From the NCBI GenBank assembly GCA_963971285.1, contig OZ020254.1, positions 7,440,001 through 7,504,000 of the forward strand: a DNA stretch of 64,000 nucleotides. Direction: 5' to 3'. Positions 32,886-46,456 of the stretch are shown here, in pieces. Below the pieces are notes generated by a model. It had not been told where the DNA came from. It ran no database searches and saw nothing but the letters and a program-made list of their open reading frames with translations. The translations under genes and the position numbers were made by a program. This DNA comes from Astropecten irregularis. Taxonomy: Eukaryota; Echinodermata; Asteroidea; Paxillosida; Astropectinidae. The first letter of the stretch is position 1; every line of letters starts with the position of its first letter.

Positions 32886-34707
32886 GGTGCAGACCAGTAA
32901 ATAGGCCCAAATCGGTCCGCGGAGCTCATTAATTTTTTGTATACCCTCAAAATCTTTTCTCTTAAAGCGTCTGGTGAGCCCTACGTGGTAAGTCTTGTAG
33001 ACAAAATGGATGGACCCAGTCATGCCGTTACGACACCAAAAGTGCGCTCTCAAATGGATTATCAAACTTGTATACGAGAAAAATCGAAGGCATTATGAGG
33101 CGGCCTAAAAATCACATTAATCAACTGTGTGACACGTGCATGCAGAAATTCAAGTTGAGTAGAACTGAAAAGCAAAGAAAGGTTACCAGTGACGTCATTG
33201 TCTGTCGTGTGATGACCATTGCTAAAATGTTACCATTTTCCAATCATCTGTGCAGACATATCATTTTCAGTTCAGGGTTACCAACCACAATAAGTGGCCT
33301 ATACGTTATGTTGAGGTATTATAGGAAATTACTTAACTCCGTCCCGTGATATACTTCTGCCGTTTAGTCAATGAACAGCCGAGAACAAAAAGAACCAATT
33401 TTGCAGACAGTGTTAAGGTTTCAAGTGTACTTCTTATTGGGAATGCGTGCATACAAGCTTCACAACTTATAATAAGCATACAACATTACGTTAACGCACA
33501 AGACTAATGTACAAGAAAGATAACACGTTAAATGAATTATGATAATTCCGCTTAAGTTTTGAAACAGTCATGGATTAAAAGACATGTACAACGTTGGTAA
33601 CAAACCAAAACAGAAATGTTCACATATTTATGTATAACTTTCAGGGTATGAAGATGGTGCTGGTAGAAACATACAGTTAAGATATTTCCACCTGAAGTGG
33701 TGTATTTATCCAGGAAGATTAAAACACCAAAAACATCTTTGATCTTGGCAAAATCAAAAACCCTTCTTTATGTTTCATAAGAAAAATTGAGTCTTGCTCT
33801 CGGCATCATTTCTCGGGACTCAGAGTCTGATTGAGCTCAAATTATTTTTCACAGGCTTATCATTTCACGTACATGCTGCATTCGTCAAAGAGTGAGTGCT
33901 GTTCTGTCACCTTTACCAACGTTGTACAAATATTTTAATGCGAGTCCGAAAACAGTTTAAATTGACTCTAAAACAATGGTATACATTTCGTGCGCATCGC
34001 ACTGTCATCAAATACAGCTACACCAATAGGACAGTGCTGTTGTATCAAAGACAATGAATATTCATGCACGATGAAAGTTGAAGGTACCTTTCCTTTGTTC
34101 TGCCGAAATATTTTGTGAAAACGGATTTAATGTCTTTAATTTTTATGTATTAAAATTTCATTATATTCACGAGACAACACGCTATACACGGAGTAATTAC
34201 GGATTATATTTCATAGCGTGAAATCTACAAATCTAATATATATTATTTATCAAATTTCAACCTGACCCTAAGCCAACTTTTTTAAATGTGACCCGTAATT
34301 AACACAGCTTGTTGAATTGATAGTTGGTGCACTGTATCCTTCAAACGTTCATTTCAAAGTTAATAATGGAGTTTAAAGTTAGCTTATAGTTCGTTATTAA
34401 AATCAATTTTATCGACAACACCCGAACAAAAAACACCGTTATCTTTCATATGAAAATGTCAAATATTTGTACTCAATGTACACGTACTTATACTCAATAA
34501 TGCCATCTTATATGAGATTACTATAAATAAAACATATGTACTTGATTTCTATAATCTCACCAATTATAAGTGCGATATTTTTGCTCGACATAACATCTTT
34601 CGAAAGCCTATCTTTCCACATCAGGTGAGAAATCTGTGTCAAACAAAGCTAGTTTGCTTTTATACATTAACAGTCGAACCTCGTTATTAAGAGATCCGAA
34701 GAACTTT

Positions 34708-34858
34708 GCAGGAACCTTGTTAGTATATCAGGAACCTTGCTTTTACAGGAACCTTGATAACAGAAACCTTTGCTATAACAGGAACCCTGTTATACCAGGA
34801 ACCTTCTTATAACAGGAACCTTGCTATAACAAGAACCTTGTTATAACAGGAACCGTGT
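34708..34858. repeat. Minisatellite, 17-19 bp unit
   Basis: About eight imperfect copies of AGGAACCTTGTTATAAC, varying by single substitutions and 1-2 bp length changes. No coding frame. Confidence 0.8.
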
Positions 34859-36466
34859 AATTACAATTGAAAATACAGAGCAAACTTTTTGAGAACTATG
34901 ATTGTATGGAGTGCTATAATTATCACCACATGCTGTATTAAAAGTGCCCGTATTGACGAAGTTGTACGAGATATACTACCTTGAACTGCCCCTTAGTTTT
35001 ACGCCAAGAAATTGAGACTTCGGTTCCTTTTATAATAGGTACGATTATTGTTCGACAGCTAACAAAAGAACTATAGCCTATACATGTATATAGTGCCTCA
35101 CAACAGGTATGGTAGATTTATATGACAATTCAGGCTATGCACAGGTGCCACCATGCTATTCTATTACAATATTATGACATATCGACACGAGCAAAAGGTA
35201 AATGGATTTGAACAGCATCACTAAATAAATGATTATATTTTAAACCTATAACTTTATAAGCCACATCCAAAACACAATATAAACGGTTGTTTTAAACCTA
35301 TAACATTTTAAGCAACAACATAATTTTTTTTTATATCATAAACTATCATCACACGCAACTAACTTCTGCAACTTCAAATTACATACAGAATATATTATCT
35401 TACGTAATATTAAAGCCTTTAACACAATTCGATATTAATTTTGCTACACTATTTTATAATTTGAAGATTAATCAGTTGAATAGAACAATGCTGCCAAAAT
35501 ATCACTATCGTTTCAGACAAAATCATCCTCACGGTGTGATTATCGCAAATTATTGAAAAATTCTTCAACGGAATACCCCGGCCGCTGTGTTGCTATAGGT
35601 TTTCCCAGTCATTTCCGAATGAGACTCCTCGGTGGATACCTTCACTCGATTTCACTTTAATGCATCCGTATTTGTATAGCATTGCATTGCATTCAATTAA
35701 ATTCAACAGTCGTTCAGTTTAGCCATGCAAAATCGTCATTCAATTTAGCAAGCTGCCAAAAGCCGTTGAGAACTTGAAAGCTGTTCGAATTGAATTTTAA
35801 ATTGAAAGGCGATTATTTTGTTAATTCGCTTGACGCTTGTTTACACTTGATTGCAGATGAAGTGAAATCGAATGAATATTTTGAGGTGCCTTGCAGTTTC
35901 ACTTGAAATGGAATGACGCAGCATTTAAATTGTCTGCTCATTTGGTAAAAATGACCGGGATAACCTATATTAGGTTTTCAGGAAATGGCGTATGATGTGA
36001 TTTCCATTCTTGAAATTGTTGCTTTCATTTCTTTCTGCAGAATGGCACTATAATGGTCAGATGTATGTATAAATGCATGTTTACTGCTGGGGAAATGTTT
36101 TATGGCCTTTTATGTGTTTAGTTTTCGCTTGAATATTATTATGAACCGGGTATAAGGAGTCCAGACAAATGTGTACTAAGTGGGCTTTTATAATGAATTG
36201 TTTGGTTCTACCACGGCCTGACATTAGTAAGGTATTATAAGGTCAACGGATTGCCCCATGTGTTTCTGTCAGAGTATCCTCAAAACATTAATAACATAAA
36301 TGACGTATACTTTTGGTTACAATGATTAATTGCATTTATATACTAGCCTACAATGGGTGCGCAAAGATTAATACAATTAGCGTTCTTGGTACACCTTTTA
36401 CAATCGTGAAGTATTACACAGCAAGTATTTAATTCAACATTGATGAAGGTTTATAGACAACACTAA

Positions 36467-36682
36467 AGGCCTTTTCACACGACGCGAAACAAACTCTCAA
36501 CCATTGAGAAATTCTCTCATGGGTCTGGACCTCGGTCAAAATCTCTCAAGGATTCACCAGTGACGTAGGTCACTCTCAAGCATTGGTGTCCTTTCACACG
36601 ATTACACTTTTGTAAGATTTCGCAACCATGAGAGAATTTCTGAATGGTTGAGAGATTTTTTATATGTCGTGTAAAAAGGCTT
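36467..36682. mobile_element. 216-bp MITE with TAA target duplication
   Basis: AGGCCTTTTCACACGAC at the left and GTCGTGTAAAAAGGCTT at the right are imperfect inverted ends. TAA flanks both (36464-36466, 36683-36685). Internal CTCTCAACCATTGAGA and TGAGAGAATTTC words also pair. Confidence 0.75.
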
Positions 36683-37169
36683 TAAGACTGCTTCAAAAAT
36701 AGCTTTATACGGGTTATACGGATACATTTTAATACGATTAGTCATACGTCACATTAATTCACATTTAATTTAATATCATTCCAACATTTTCTGCACAATG
36801 AGTGCTGTACTTTTCCCTAGACATTTCTTTTATTAAGGCAGCCTCTTATACATTAGTGATCATCTGTGAAGGGGCGTCATTAAGATTACAACCACATCAG
36901 TGCTTTATTCGATTTGACGATCATGATGAAAATACCGTGAGCGTTTTCACCGTTTATTAAAAAAATACAAATGTCAGATTTGGTATGTTACTGTTAATTG
37001 GTATTGATGCCCGTGAATCTGCCAAATATGGCCAAAACAAAGTATATGAAGCTACATGTACCTCTACACTCAAGACAATCACGAGTTGAATAAAGAGAGT
37101 TGTTTTCGATTACTTGTTATTACTGGTTAATCTGGAATAGTTTGATATCGAGACTGACCTTAAGCGTTT

Positions 37170-40035
37170 TTAGAGTGCAACATTAGCAACCGCTGGCTGT
37201 GCCAAACTTTCCACAGAAGCTGTTCTAGATGAGTTTTGCGTTGAATCAGTGGCATTGGATGTCCATTCAATAACCTGAACATTTCGTCTGAGCTGTATAG
37301 CGTACAACTTTGGCAGGTAGACAGAGAAAAGGGTCAGGAAAGAATTGAGCAGTATGGCCACGCACAATGTGCCGACTTTTTGCAGCACGGCCACGGCAGT
37401 GATATACACCGGTACGGCGGCTAAGCCGAACACCAGAGTGGAATAGACGCTAATTGCTATGAATTTGGACTCGTTGTAGTTACTTGGTACCTTACGAGCC
37501 TTGAATGCGTAGTAGCAGCAAGCCAGAATGATGAGAAGGTTGAAACTGAGAGATGCTAGGAAACCATTGCCAAACTCACAGTAAGCTTCGATGTAGTCAG
37601 CAGGTGGATAGAAAAAGAGCTTGGCTGGCACTGATGGACTGGCAAGTGAACCAGCAACAGCAATCACAACCTATAGATCAAAAGTTATTTAGAGCAAACG
37701 TAGATCTGCTTTATTAACACAGAACACACGTTTTTTGCGTAAATTACATGGCGAAATGTGATATGCCTTTTCTGCATAACAACAATTGGAAATCTAAATC
37801 AATGTAACAAAATCTCTTGTAGGCTCTCATACATTCACCTAGCGAAGACAACAGTTTAAAAGAAATAGCGTCGAGCCACAATGATATCCGCCAGAAAGGT
37901 CATTTGGAAACTGGATTTGCAGAAACATTAAGGAAGTGTTTAGTTTTCGCTTTGTTTTGGTCAACTTGTCCCAGATTATGGGAAACATTTCCGACAAGTT
38001 AACTTACCATCACTGCGATGAAGCAAAATACGCCGGCAAGCAGGAGGCGAGGACCGATGAAGCCAGGTCGCTTGTTGGATTTCTTGCCAGCATCAAAGAT
38101 CCTGTAGATACGATTGACCTTCAGCAATGTTGGAGCATACGTCAGAGTGAAGCACATGGCGATGATGATCTCTGATGCACGGCACGAGACGTGACTTGGT
38201 GGGACTAAGAGCGGGAAGGGAGCGAGGAATGCTAGAGTCAGCCCAAGGATGTTGATGCTACTCAACTCACGACTTGCAGCTTTAATCAGAATGTGACCAC
38301 GGAAGTAATAAAGTCCAAATGCGGCCAGGAGAGACAGAAGTAGTCCGACACCAGAGAAGACGATGATGGTAATCACTGTCGTGTCATGCCAACTTGGTGG
38401 AGTTGGAACAATTGGACGGCAGTTTTTGAAGTTCTTATCGGGCCATTTATCAATGGGACAAGATACACAGTTATTGTCCTCGATAATGGCGTTATTGGCG
38501 CACGACTGGCAACCAAAGCAGCATTTTTCTTCTAACGGTACCTCGATTTGACCGGGCAGACAGACATCTCGACACAATGAGGTTGGTGGAAGTTGGGATT
38601 CTTTACCCCATTGCATTCTAGCTGAATTGATGTACAGGCGTTGTCCTGAGGTTACAGATGCACTCCAATTTCCGACAGCAACCATTTCATAGTTACCATC
38701 AAGCCATCGCAAGTTAAGAATTACATAAGTGCCACCGGGGTCGCCATTTGCGTCGAAACTGTACTTGCCAGACAAACCATCAAATTCCACATTCACCAAG
38801 TACGAATGGAACTCCTCGCCAGTGATGGCCTGAATAGTTGAATTGCAATCGAATGTGTCGTTACAACGATCATTCAGAAAATCCTGAAGAGCATAGGCGT
38901 ATGCATAAACGGCATCGACTACGAAGTTATCGTTGCCGTGAATTCTTATCGGGCACTGAGCCAAATCAGAGCAGTCATGTTCCCTCATCCACTGATCCTT
39001 AAAGTTCTGAAACCAGGGACTACTTTCATTAGTACTTTGCAACGAACGATAATAGTCTTCGAAGCCTGGAACAGTTAAGTATTGAAGTTGGACGAAGATG
39101 CTCCCGTCCATTGCAGAGATGTCAACGCCATTTGCAGCCAGTGTGCGTGGAAAAGCCAAGGCGTCACTTCCTATGATTGTAATATTTCCCAAACCAATCT
39201 CTTTGTGGATGACCTTCAGAATGAGACTGGTAGATCCCAGGATCATTACAACAACTCGGACTTTTTTGAAGGTGGATAGTCTCCGAACGGCGTCGATTAG
39301 CTCGGATTCGGGTGCTTGTTCTCGTACGGATACGGAAAAAGCTACGCAGATTCCGTTCTTTTCAGCAAGGTCCAACAGAGCTTGTGCGCCATGAATGCCG
39401 TACGTATTCAAGGCGAAATAGAGACCAATGTACTTCCATTCATACCTAAGTAAGATGTCTGTAATTGCTGAAACTTGGAGGCTGTCAGGAGGAACGGTGC
39501 GGAGGAAATAAGGGAATCTGCGCTTGTCACTGAGTTCATTGCTTGTTGCAAATGGAGAAATAACTGGAACGTGGTATAGACTGGCAGATTGTGTAGTTGT
39601 GATCGAAGTAGCACTTGACTGAGTTCCTATGATGCAGAAAAGGTTACCTCGATCTGGTGGTTTGGTGTGAACGAATTCTATATCCTCCTGGGGTCTCTCT
39701 GATGTGCTAGCCAGACCGAGAGCTGTCCAAATGGACAAAGTCTCCGAATAACAATTGTCACGAATGTCTAAGCCAATAGTTACATTTGGCAGGAGATCTT
39801 GTCGTTGGTTGATAGTGTCAACAGCAAACACGACCAATGCGACAATTTCATTTCCCCAAGCACTGTGCCCACCGCTACACGGTGGCCCGGATGACCAAGA
39901 GGTACTTGAGAAGGATACTCCAAGGATGACATCGCCAGGACGAGTCATACTAACGTGAGCTGCTTTGGGTATGTTGCTAACCCCAGACCAGGCGCAAGGA
40001 ACCATCCAAAGGATGAACAGCACAACCGTATTCAT
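37170..40035 (-). CDS. Class C GPCR, metabotropic-glutamate-receptor-like (copy A)
   Basis: Two exons, 40035-38008 and 37670-37170, joined in phase 0 across a 337-bp intron, give 842 residues. A signal peptide (MNTVVLFILWMVPCAWSG) is followed by a Venus-flytrap domain (about residues 25-480), a nine-cysteine domain (NCD3G, about 488-540, CRDVCLPGQIEVPLEEKCC) and a seven-helix domain from about 552. Class hallmarks are present: the ECL cysteine pair (SHVSC, EAYCEF), KARKVPSNYNESK in loop 3 and LPKLY at the end of TM7. In the flytrap, ATS (163-165), Tyr212 and Asp291 match the alpha-amino-acid contacts of mGluRs. The intron falls in TM4. The tail is short (about 40 residues). Such receptors couple to G proteins at the plasma membrane; an amino-acid-like ligand is an inference. 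It is the last of three tandem copies and has the most divergent TM4 and tail. Confidence 0.93.
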
Positions 40036-42559
40036 CTTGAAGATTTTGAAATTACGAAGCAATACAGTCTGCCTGCCGTTCCAGTTCCTCGGTATCAAAA
40101 GTCAAGATAACGACCAAGGGCTCTCAACAAATGAGGTTGAGACGTGGCACTTACAGTAATTATTTACTTGACAGTTAGATGAGATACCATCCAATAATGT
40201 CAATAATACTGCAAACTGACCGTGGAAGTCGCTGTTGGGTGTTGGGTAAGTTTTTCCTTACATTGTAACGTTGTGACGTTAGTATGGCGCTTACCAAACT
40301 ATATTTAAACGGCCCATTTCATGGGTAAAATATAGAAAGATACATGAAAAGTATGTATCCCGGAAATTGGTTTGTCAACTGTGCGCTAGCTGTCTTTGGC
40401 TATCGATCCCCGCAATGCATATGAGAAGCACGTCGCATCATATAAAGTATACAGCGCCAGGGTAGGAAATGGTCCTAGTCAAGACAGTCTCATGAATTTA
40501 TTCTGCGATCCGAGCCAATCACCGTTTAGGATGGTCCTACACCAGACCACGGGAGGATATAGCTGATTTCACAATGGCGAATTATGGTATGTCGTGGTAC
40601 ATGTCGCCCTCATGCGGTGATCGTTATGTATTTTGAGACAATGGACATCATTGGAGCGTGACGAAGTAAGATTTGTTAAAAATTTAAACCAGTCTTGAAA
40701 CATTTTAACGCACTAACTTAGGTGTCTTCGTCTATTGTCTGATCCACTCTGATATAATTTTGTCTATATCATAACTTAATTGTCCTGTGAAGGTCTAGCC
40801 GATCGTTATGCGTAAAAATTACACCGACGATAGCAAATATTGTGTCTGTAATACTTGTCCATTCCCCCGGCGATCGATCGTGCTTACCGCTTCACTTTGG
40901 CTAAGATGATCCAACGCGTACTCTTGGAAGTATTAACTCGAAATTCATGGACAGAACGACTTAGACTTAGACGACTTCATGGACAGAACATCTGCTGCTT
41001 CAAGTGTGCTACCAACCACCGACGCGAACGTATACATGTATAATACAACTCTAAATCAGACTCGTCAAACATCGAAGTAATAAACTTATCTTCAAGATGG
41101 TGGAGCGTCTGCAGTCGAGGTATACGTGGTACGGCTAGGGAATGTCTCAAAATATGCATTATAACCTACAACAGTCACTATATAAAGAAAGCAGTTGCGA
41201 AGGCACTTATATCTGACTGAGCAGTGTCATGACCCCAAGTTGTCATGTTGCGTACGGAACACTTGCACCTAGCGCTATGTGCTCTCTGACACCAAGGTCA
41301 TATTTAGGATTTATATTTTGCGATCAAATTTCACATCAACATCAATGAAAAACATTAAGGTCCGGTGAACGACGACTCTGAAGCATACTGAAATATCGCT
41401 TTTTCCCAAATTGATCGAAAAACCATGATTGAGGGAAATCCTAATCTGTGGTGGAAATGAGTGGATTGAAGAACACAACGAACATAATATCATCAAAAGG
41501 CCCTTTGCGCAGACACGTGATGCAGCCAACATTGCTTGAAAGCAAATTAAGTTTTACATGATTCATTCCTTGAATCTGAAGGTCAGGTTTTTCCTAGTGA
41601 AAATGTCGTCTTCTATCTTTTTAGTTGAAAAATGGAAAAATTAGTAAAAACAATTTGTATGAAGTGTGCGGCGTCATAATGGTGTGTCCAGCAAACCCCA
41701 TTCACTATGCAGTAATAACAGCGATGGGTTGAAAATATCTTCTTTTTTCTGCCGTAAATGATACGACTCGGGAAACGTCGTTCATACATAATTTTCCTCA
41801 ATGCATTTTTAAGTTATTCATTGGAATACTCAAATGCACACTGTGTAACATTTATAATGGCACGTTTGTACATACAGTCGATGCTTCAAGTGTAAGTTTG
41901 TGCAAGTGTAAGGATTTTTACGAATCGCACAATGTTGCTTAAATTTTAAGGTTATTATATTTTTTTTATCGCACCGACGCCCACGCAAACATTATGTGTT
42001 ACTAATCGCCTGTATTCGTGCATGGACTCCACATTGGTCCTCTTTAATTGTTCGGACTTGACTTTTTTGGCATCAGCTCCAATGGTTTTGTACATGTTTT
42101 CCAATCGTACATCTTTTCCCAGTCGTGGATCATACTGTCCCTTTTGTTATTGGTCCTCGGTCTGAATGCCAATACAAAACTCAGGAACACGCCCTTGACC
42201 CCCCCCCCCCCCCCGCCATCTGATTTTTTAATGTAGGCCATAACATACTTAACAGTTGCTTGTTGTGTTAGACAGTGATTAAAAGCAAGTGCTGTCGAAT
42301 CATCTATATACGAAGAAATACTAAGAAGTCCAAACGTTTGAATAAGAGATATGTAAGATGATATCAGTGGCCTTAATCAATATGCTCGGAGTAGTCCGTT
42401 TAAATACAAGCCTAAAAAAACATTATAATTATATTAGTCGTGACGATAGGAATGTGCTCAGTACAGTTCTTAAATACCAATTACCAGCGAAAGACATGTC
42501 TGTTGCTAACTCCATAATGTGACAGGTTTAAGGAATAATCAAATAAAGGGGAAAATTAT

Positions 42560-42870
42560 GACAAGATTAATTTTAAGTCTTTGAAAAGTGAAACAAAAAA
42601 TAAAATCGGGATCGAACCAGTGATCTCCGGAATATCGTACATGTGCTATTACCAACTGAGCTATCCATGCAGCCCTATTTTGGCGGCGTCCCTAGTAGTC
42701 AATCATCTTTGTTCGTTTGGCAGTCAGAAGCCATGAAACCACTTATATACTGCTATATCCCAAGGATCATTTAATTAAACGCGCAGCATTAGCAATGCTG
42801 CAACCTGGGAAAAAGTATACGTGGGGAATCACTCAAAGAGGATGCCGCTTTTTAATCCATATAATCATGA
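42560..42870 (-). mobile_element. Long tRNA-like SINE copy, reverse
   Basis: GATCGAACCAGTGATCTCC (inverted B box) and TACCAACTGAGCTATCCATG (inverted A box), then the 5' part of the family (CCATGAAACCAC, ATATCCCAAGGATCATT, ATCACTCAAAGAGGATGCCG). Confidence 0.75.
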
Positions 42871-42943
42871 AATAACCACACTTATGGGGAATTATTGACA
42901 TGTAGGTTTTTAATTTGAATGGATAATTGTGGTACCACGATTA

Positions 42944-43245
42944 AAGGTAATATCATATTTTGGGTTTTTTTATCAAAAATATCAAGGGAGGTAGAGTAAA
43001 AGTTATTTGTGAAATTTTCAGTCCCATACGGTGCCCACTTTTGAGAAAATAGTGAAAAAGCCCACAATACGCAATTGTTTTAGGCCAATGGTTTTACACT
43101 AGTCTTTTCGGGATAAATACAGCATTTCGGGCAGACGTATTTTAATGGTATGTTTCTACCATGACCATCTTTATACCCTGTAAGTTATAGGCCAAATCTG
43201 TGAAGATTTATATTTCGGTATGCTACCAAATTAAGATAGTACCTT
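42944..43245. repeat. Decayed copy of the TTA-flanked MITE family
   Basis: TTA precedes AAGGTAATATCATATTTTGG; the right end reads AAGATAGTACCTT. Shared internal words with 13431-13694 include GTGCCCACTTTTGAGAAAAT. Confidence 0.7.
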
Positions 43246-43323
43246 TGACATTACTTGAATTGGGTCAAGAGTGACATTTATAATCTTTGAAATTCATGGA
43301 TATGTGCCTTGACCAATAAGCCT

Positions 43324-46102
43324 TTAACTTGCGTTGTTAAGGGGTACTTCACGTATCCCAGGTTCAGTTGAATCTGTAGACATAGTATTACGCGTTGAAC
43401 CAACGGCACTAGATTTCCACTCCATGACTTCTACATCCCTTCCAAGTTGAATAGCGTACAACTTTGGCAGGTAGACAGAGAAAAGGGTCAGGAAAGAATT
43501 AAGCAGTATGGCAACGCACAATGTGCCGACTTTTTGCAGCACGGCCACGGCAGTGATATACACCGGTACGGCGGCTAAGCCGAATACCAGAGTGGAATAG
43601 ACGCTAATTGCTATGAATTTGGACTCGTTGTAGTTACTTGGTACCTTACGAGCCTTGAATGCGTAGTAGCAGCAAGCCAGAATGATGAGAAGGTTGAAAC
43701 TGAGAGATGCTAGGAAACCATTGCCAAACTCACAGTAAGCTTCGATGTAGTCAGCAGGTGGATAGAAAAAGAGCTTGGCTGGCACTGATGGACTGGCAAG
43801 TGAACCAGCAACAGCAATCACAACCTATACATCAAAAGTACAATATAGAGCAAACTTAGACCTGCTCTCACCAATCACAAATGACTGGTGTTTTTTTTTT
43901 TTGCATAAATTACACGTCAATAATAATGGATTGGTATAACTCTTCTGTGGTATCATTTCTTCATACGCCAAGGGATAGATAAAACGCCAAAGTTTGTGTG
44001 AATATTAATTTGGGTAAATTTTTGGCTTGTCGCTTTTAGCTCTTGTGAAATTCTCTCAGATTTCATAATTAACTTACCATCGCTGCGATGAAGCTGAATA
44101 CGATGGCGAGCTGGATACGAGGACCGATGAAGCCAGGTCGCTTGTTGGATTTCTTGCCAGCATCAAAGATCCTGTAGATACGATTGACCTTCAGCAATGT
44201 TGGAGCATACGTCAGAGTGAAGCACATGGCGATGATGATCTCTGATGCACGACACGAGACGTGACTTGGTGGAACTAAGAGCGGGACGGGAGCGAGGAAT
44301 GCAAGAGTCAGCCCAAGGATGTTGATGCTACTCAACTCACGACTTGCAGCTTTTATCAGAACGTGACCACGGTAGTAATAAAGTCCAAATGCTGCAAGGA
44401 GAGACAGAAGCAGTCCGACACCAGAGAAGACGATGATGGTAATCACTGTCGTGTCATGCCAACTTGGTGGAGTTGGAACAATTGGACGGCAGTTTTTGAA
44501 GTCCTCATCGGGCCATTTATCAATGGGACAGGATACACAGTTATTTTCCTCGACAATGGCGTTATTGGCGCACGTTTGGCAACCAAAGCAGCATTTTTCT
44601 TCTAACGGTATCTCGATTTGACCGGGCAAACAGACATCTCTACACAATGAGGTTGGTGGAACGTCTGATCCTTTACCCCAATGCATTCTAGCTGAATTTA
44701 TGTGCAGGCGTTGTCCTGGAGTCTCAGTGGCACTCCAGTTTCCCACATCAATCAAACTATACATACCGTCATCCACATGCAAGTTCAGTATTGTATAATT
44801 GCCACCCGGGTTCCCATTGGCGTCGAAACTGTACTTGCCAGACAAACCATCAAATTTCACATTCACCAAGTACGAGTAAAACTCATCCCCAGTGATGGCC
44901 TGAATCGTTGAATTACAATTGAATGTGTCGTTACAACGATCATTCAGCAAATCCTGAAGAGCATAGGCGTATGCATAAACAGCATCGACTACGAAGTTAT
45001 CGTTGGAGTAAATTCGTATCGGGCACTGAGCCAAATCAGAGCAATCGTGTTCCTTCATCCACTGATCCTTAAAGTCCTGAAACCAGGGGCTAATTTCAGT
45101 ACTTTGCAGCGAACGGTAGTAATCTTCGAAGCCCGGAACAGTTGAGTATTTAAGTTGAACGAAGATGCTCCCGTCCATTGCAGAGATGTCAACGCCATTT
45201 GCAGCCAGTGTGCGTGGAAAAGCCAAGGCGTCACTTCCTATGATTGTGATATTTTCTAAACCAATTTCTTTGTGGATTACCTTCAGAATGGGACTGCTAG
45301 TTTCTATGATCATAACAACGACTCGGACTTTTTTGAAGGTGGATAGTCTCCGAACTGCGTCGATAAGCTCAGCTTCGTGTGCTCGTTCCCGTACGGATAC
45401 GGAAAAAGCTACGCAGATTCCGTTCTTTTCAGCAAGGTCCAACAGAGCTTGTGCACCATGAATGCCGTACGTATTCAAGGCGAAATAGAGACCAATGTAC
45501 TTCCATTCATACCTAAGTAAGATGTCTGTTATTGCTGAAACTTGGAGGCTGTCAGGAGGAACGGTGCGGAGGAAATAAGGGAATCTGCGCTTGTTACTTA
45601 GTTCATTGCTTGTGGCAAATGGAGAAATAACTGGAACGTGGTACAGACTGGCAGCTTGCGTAGTTGTGATCGAAGTTGAACTTGACTGTGTTCCTATGAT
45701 GCAGAAAAGGTTACCTCGATCTGGTGGCTGTGTGCTTTTGAATTCTATGTCCTCCTGGGGTCTCTCTGATGTGCTAGCCAGACCGAGAGCCGTCCATATG
45801 GACAAAGTCTCTGAATAACAATTGTCACGAATATCCAAGCCAATTGTTACATTTGGCAGGAGATCTTGTCGTTGGTTGACTGAGTCGACAGCAAACACGA
45901 CCAATGCGACAATTTCATTTCCCCAAGCACTGTGCCCACCGCTACAAGGTGGCCCGGATGACCAAGAGAAAGTTGAGAAGGATACTCCAAGGATGACATC
46001 TCCAGGACGAGTCATACTAACGTGAGCTGCTTTGGGTATGTTGATAACGCTAGACCACGCGCAAGGAATTATCCAAAGAGTGAACAGGAGAATTGAATTC
46101 AT
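43324..46102 (-). CDS. Class C GPCR, metabotropic-glutamate-receptor-like (copy B)
   Basis: Exons 46102-44078 and 43824-43324 (253-bp intron, phase 0) give 841 residues. Domain order is as in copy A: signal peptide MNSILLFTLWIIPCAWSS, flytrap, nine-cysteine linker and seven helices. The flytrap is close to copy A along most of its length, including SDALAFPRTLAANGVDIS in lobe 2. TM4 (GPRIQLAIVFSFIAAM) and the tail (GRDVEVMEW...) instead match copy C. Start at 46102 chosen because the upstream in-frame codons contain no ATG and the position aligns with copy A (AAGATGAAT). Same binding residues as copy A. No frame damage, so probably functional. Confidence 0.93.
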
Positions 46103-46448
46103 CTTAAAGTTTTCAAGATTATGAAGCAATACAGTTCAAGTTCTGCTACAGTTTATTAATAGGCTTATCGGACAGCCTAGATAGTGAACACGTGCTCTCA
46201 ACAACTGAAGGAGGAAAGAATGAGTATCTGTTTAACTGTACTGCAATGTAAGCGCCTGAACATATATCATAATTAATGGTGTCGAAATTACCGCAGTCAA
46301 TCTGAATTAACCTGCTTTAAATGCTCAGTCAGAACCGACTCATCCGCAACGCAACGAGCAGTAGCCATACACCAAACGTATTCAAGATTTGTGGAGCACT
46401 GCGGTCGAGGTACGTGATACAGCTAGCTAGGAAGTGTCTGAAACCTGC

Positions 46449-46456
46449 TTTATATA
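46449..46456 (-). promoter_or_regulatory. Possible TATA box upstream of receptor copy B
   Basis: TATATAAA on the minus strand, 347 bp before the start codon, in a block resembling 41080-41200 upstream of copy A, where the aligned word is TTATAAT. Position relative to the real transcript start is unknown, so this is tentative. Confidence 0.3.

Larger units (their letters stand above)
29338..37169. other. Gene-poor 7.8-kb region with repeat relics
   Basis: No gene can be supported. Features are the inverted-repeat pair 29700/32752, an inverted repeat with GGCCAATCACAATGC arms (about 32160-32270), a MITE with GGCTCC expansion (32452-32748), a minisatellite (34708-34858) and a TAA-flanked MITE (36467-36682). 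33700-36400 is AT-rich and apparently non-coding. Confidence 0.6.
40036..43323. other. Intergenic region between receptor copies A and B
   Basis: No gene. 41080-41200 resembles the upstream region of copy B (46380-46500). A SINE (42560-42870) and a decayed MITE (42944-43245) are present, plus a C homopolymer of about 19 at 42196-42214. Confidence 0.6.

Noticed and set aside
33068..33349. 93-residue frame after the right inverted-repeat arm
   Set aside because: No ATG-supported start in context and no known motif.
34708..34858. CRISPR-like repeat array
   Set aside because: Repeats of 17-19 bp follow each other without unique spacers, in animal DNA; it is a minisatellite.
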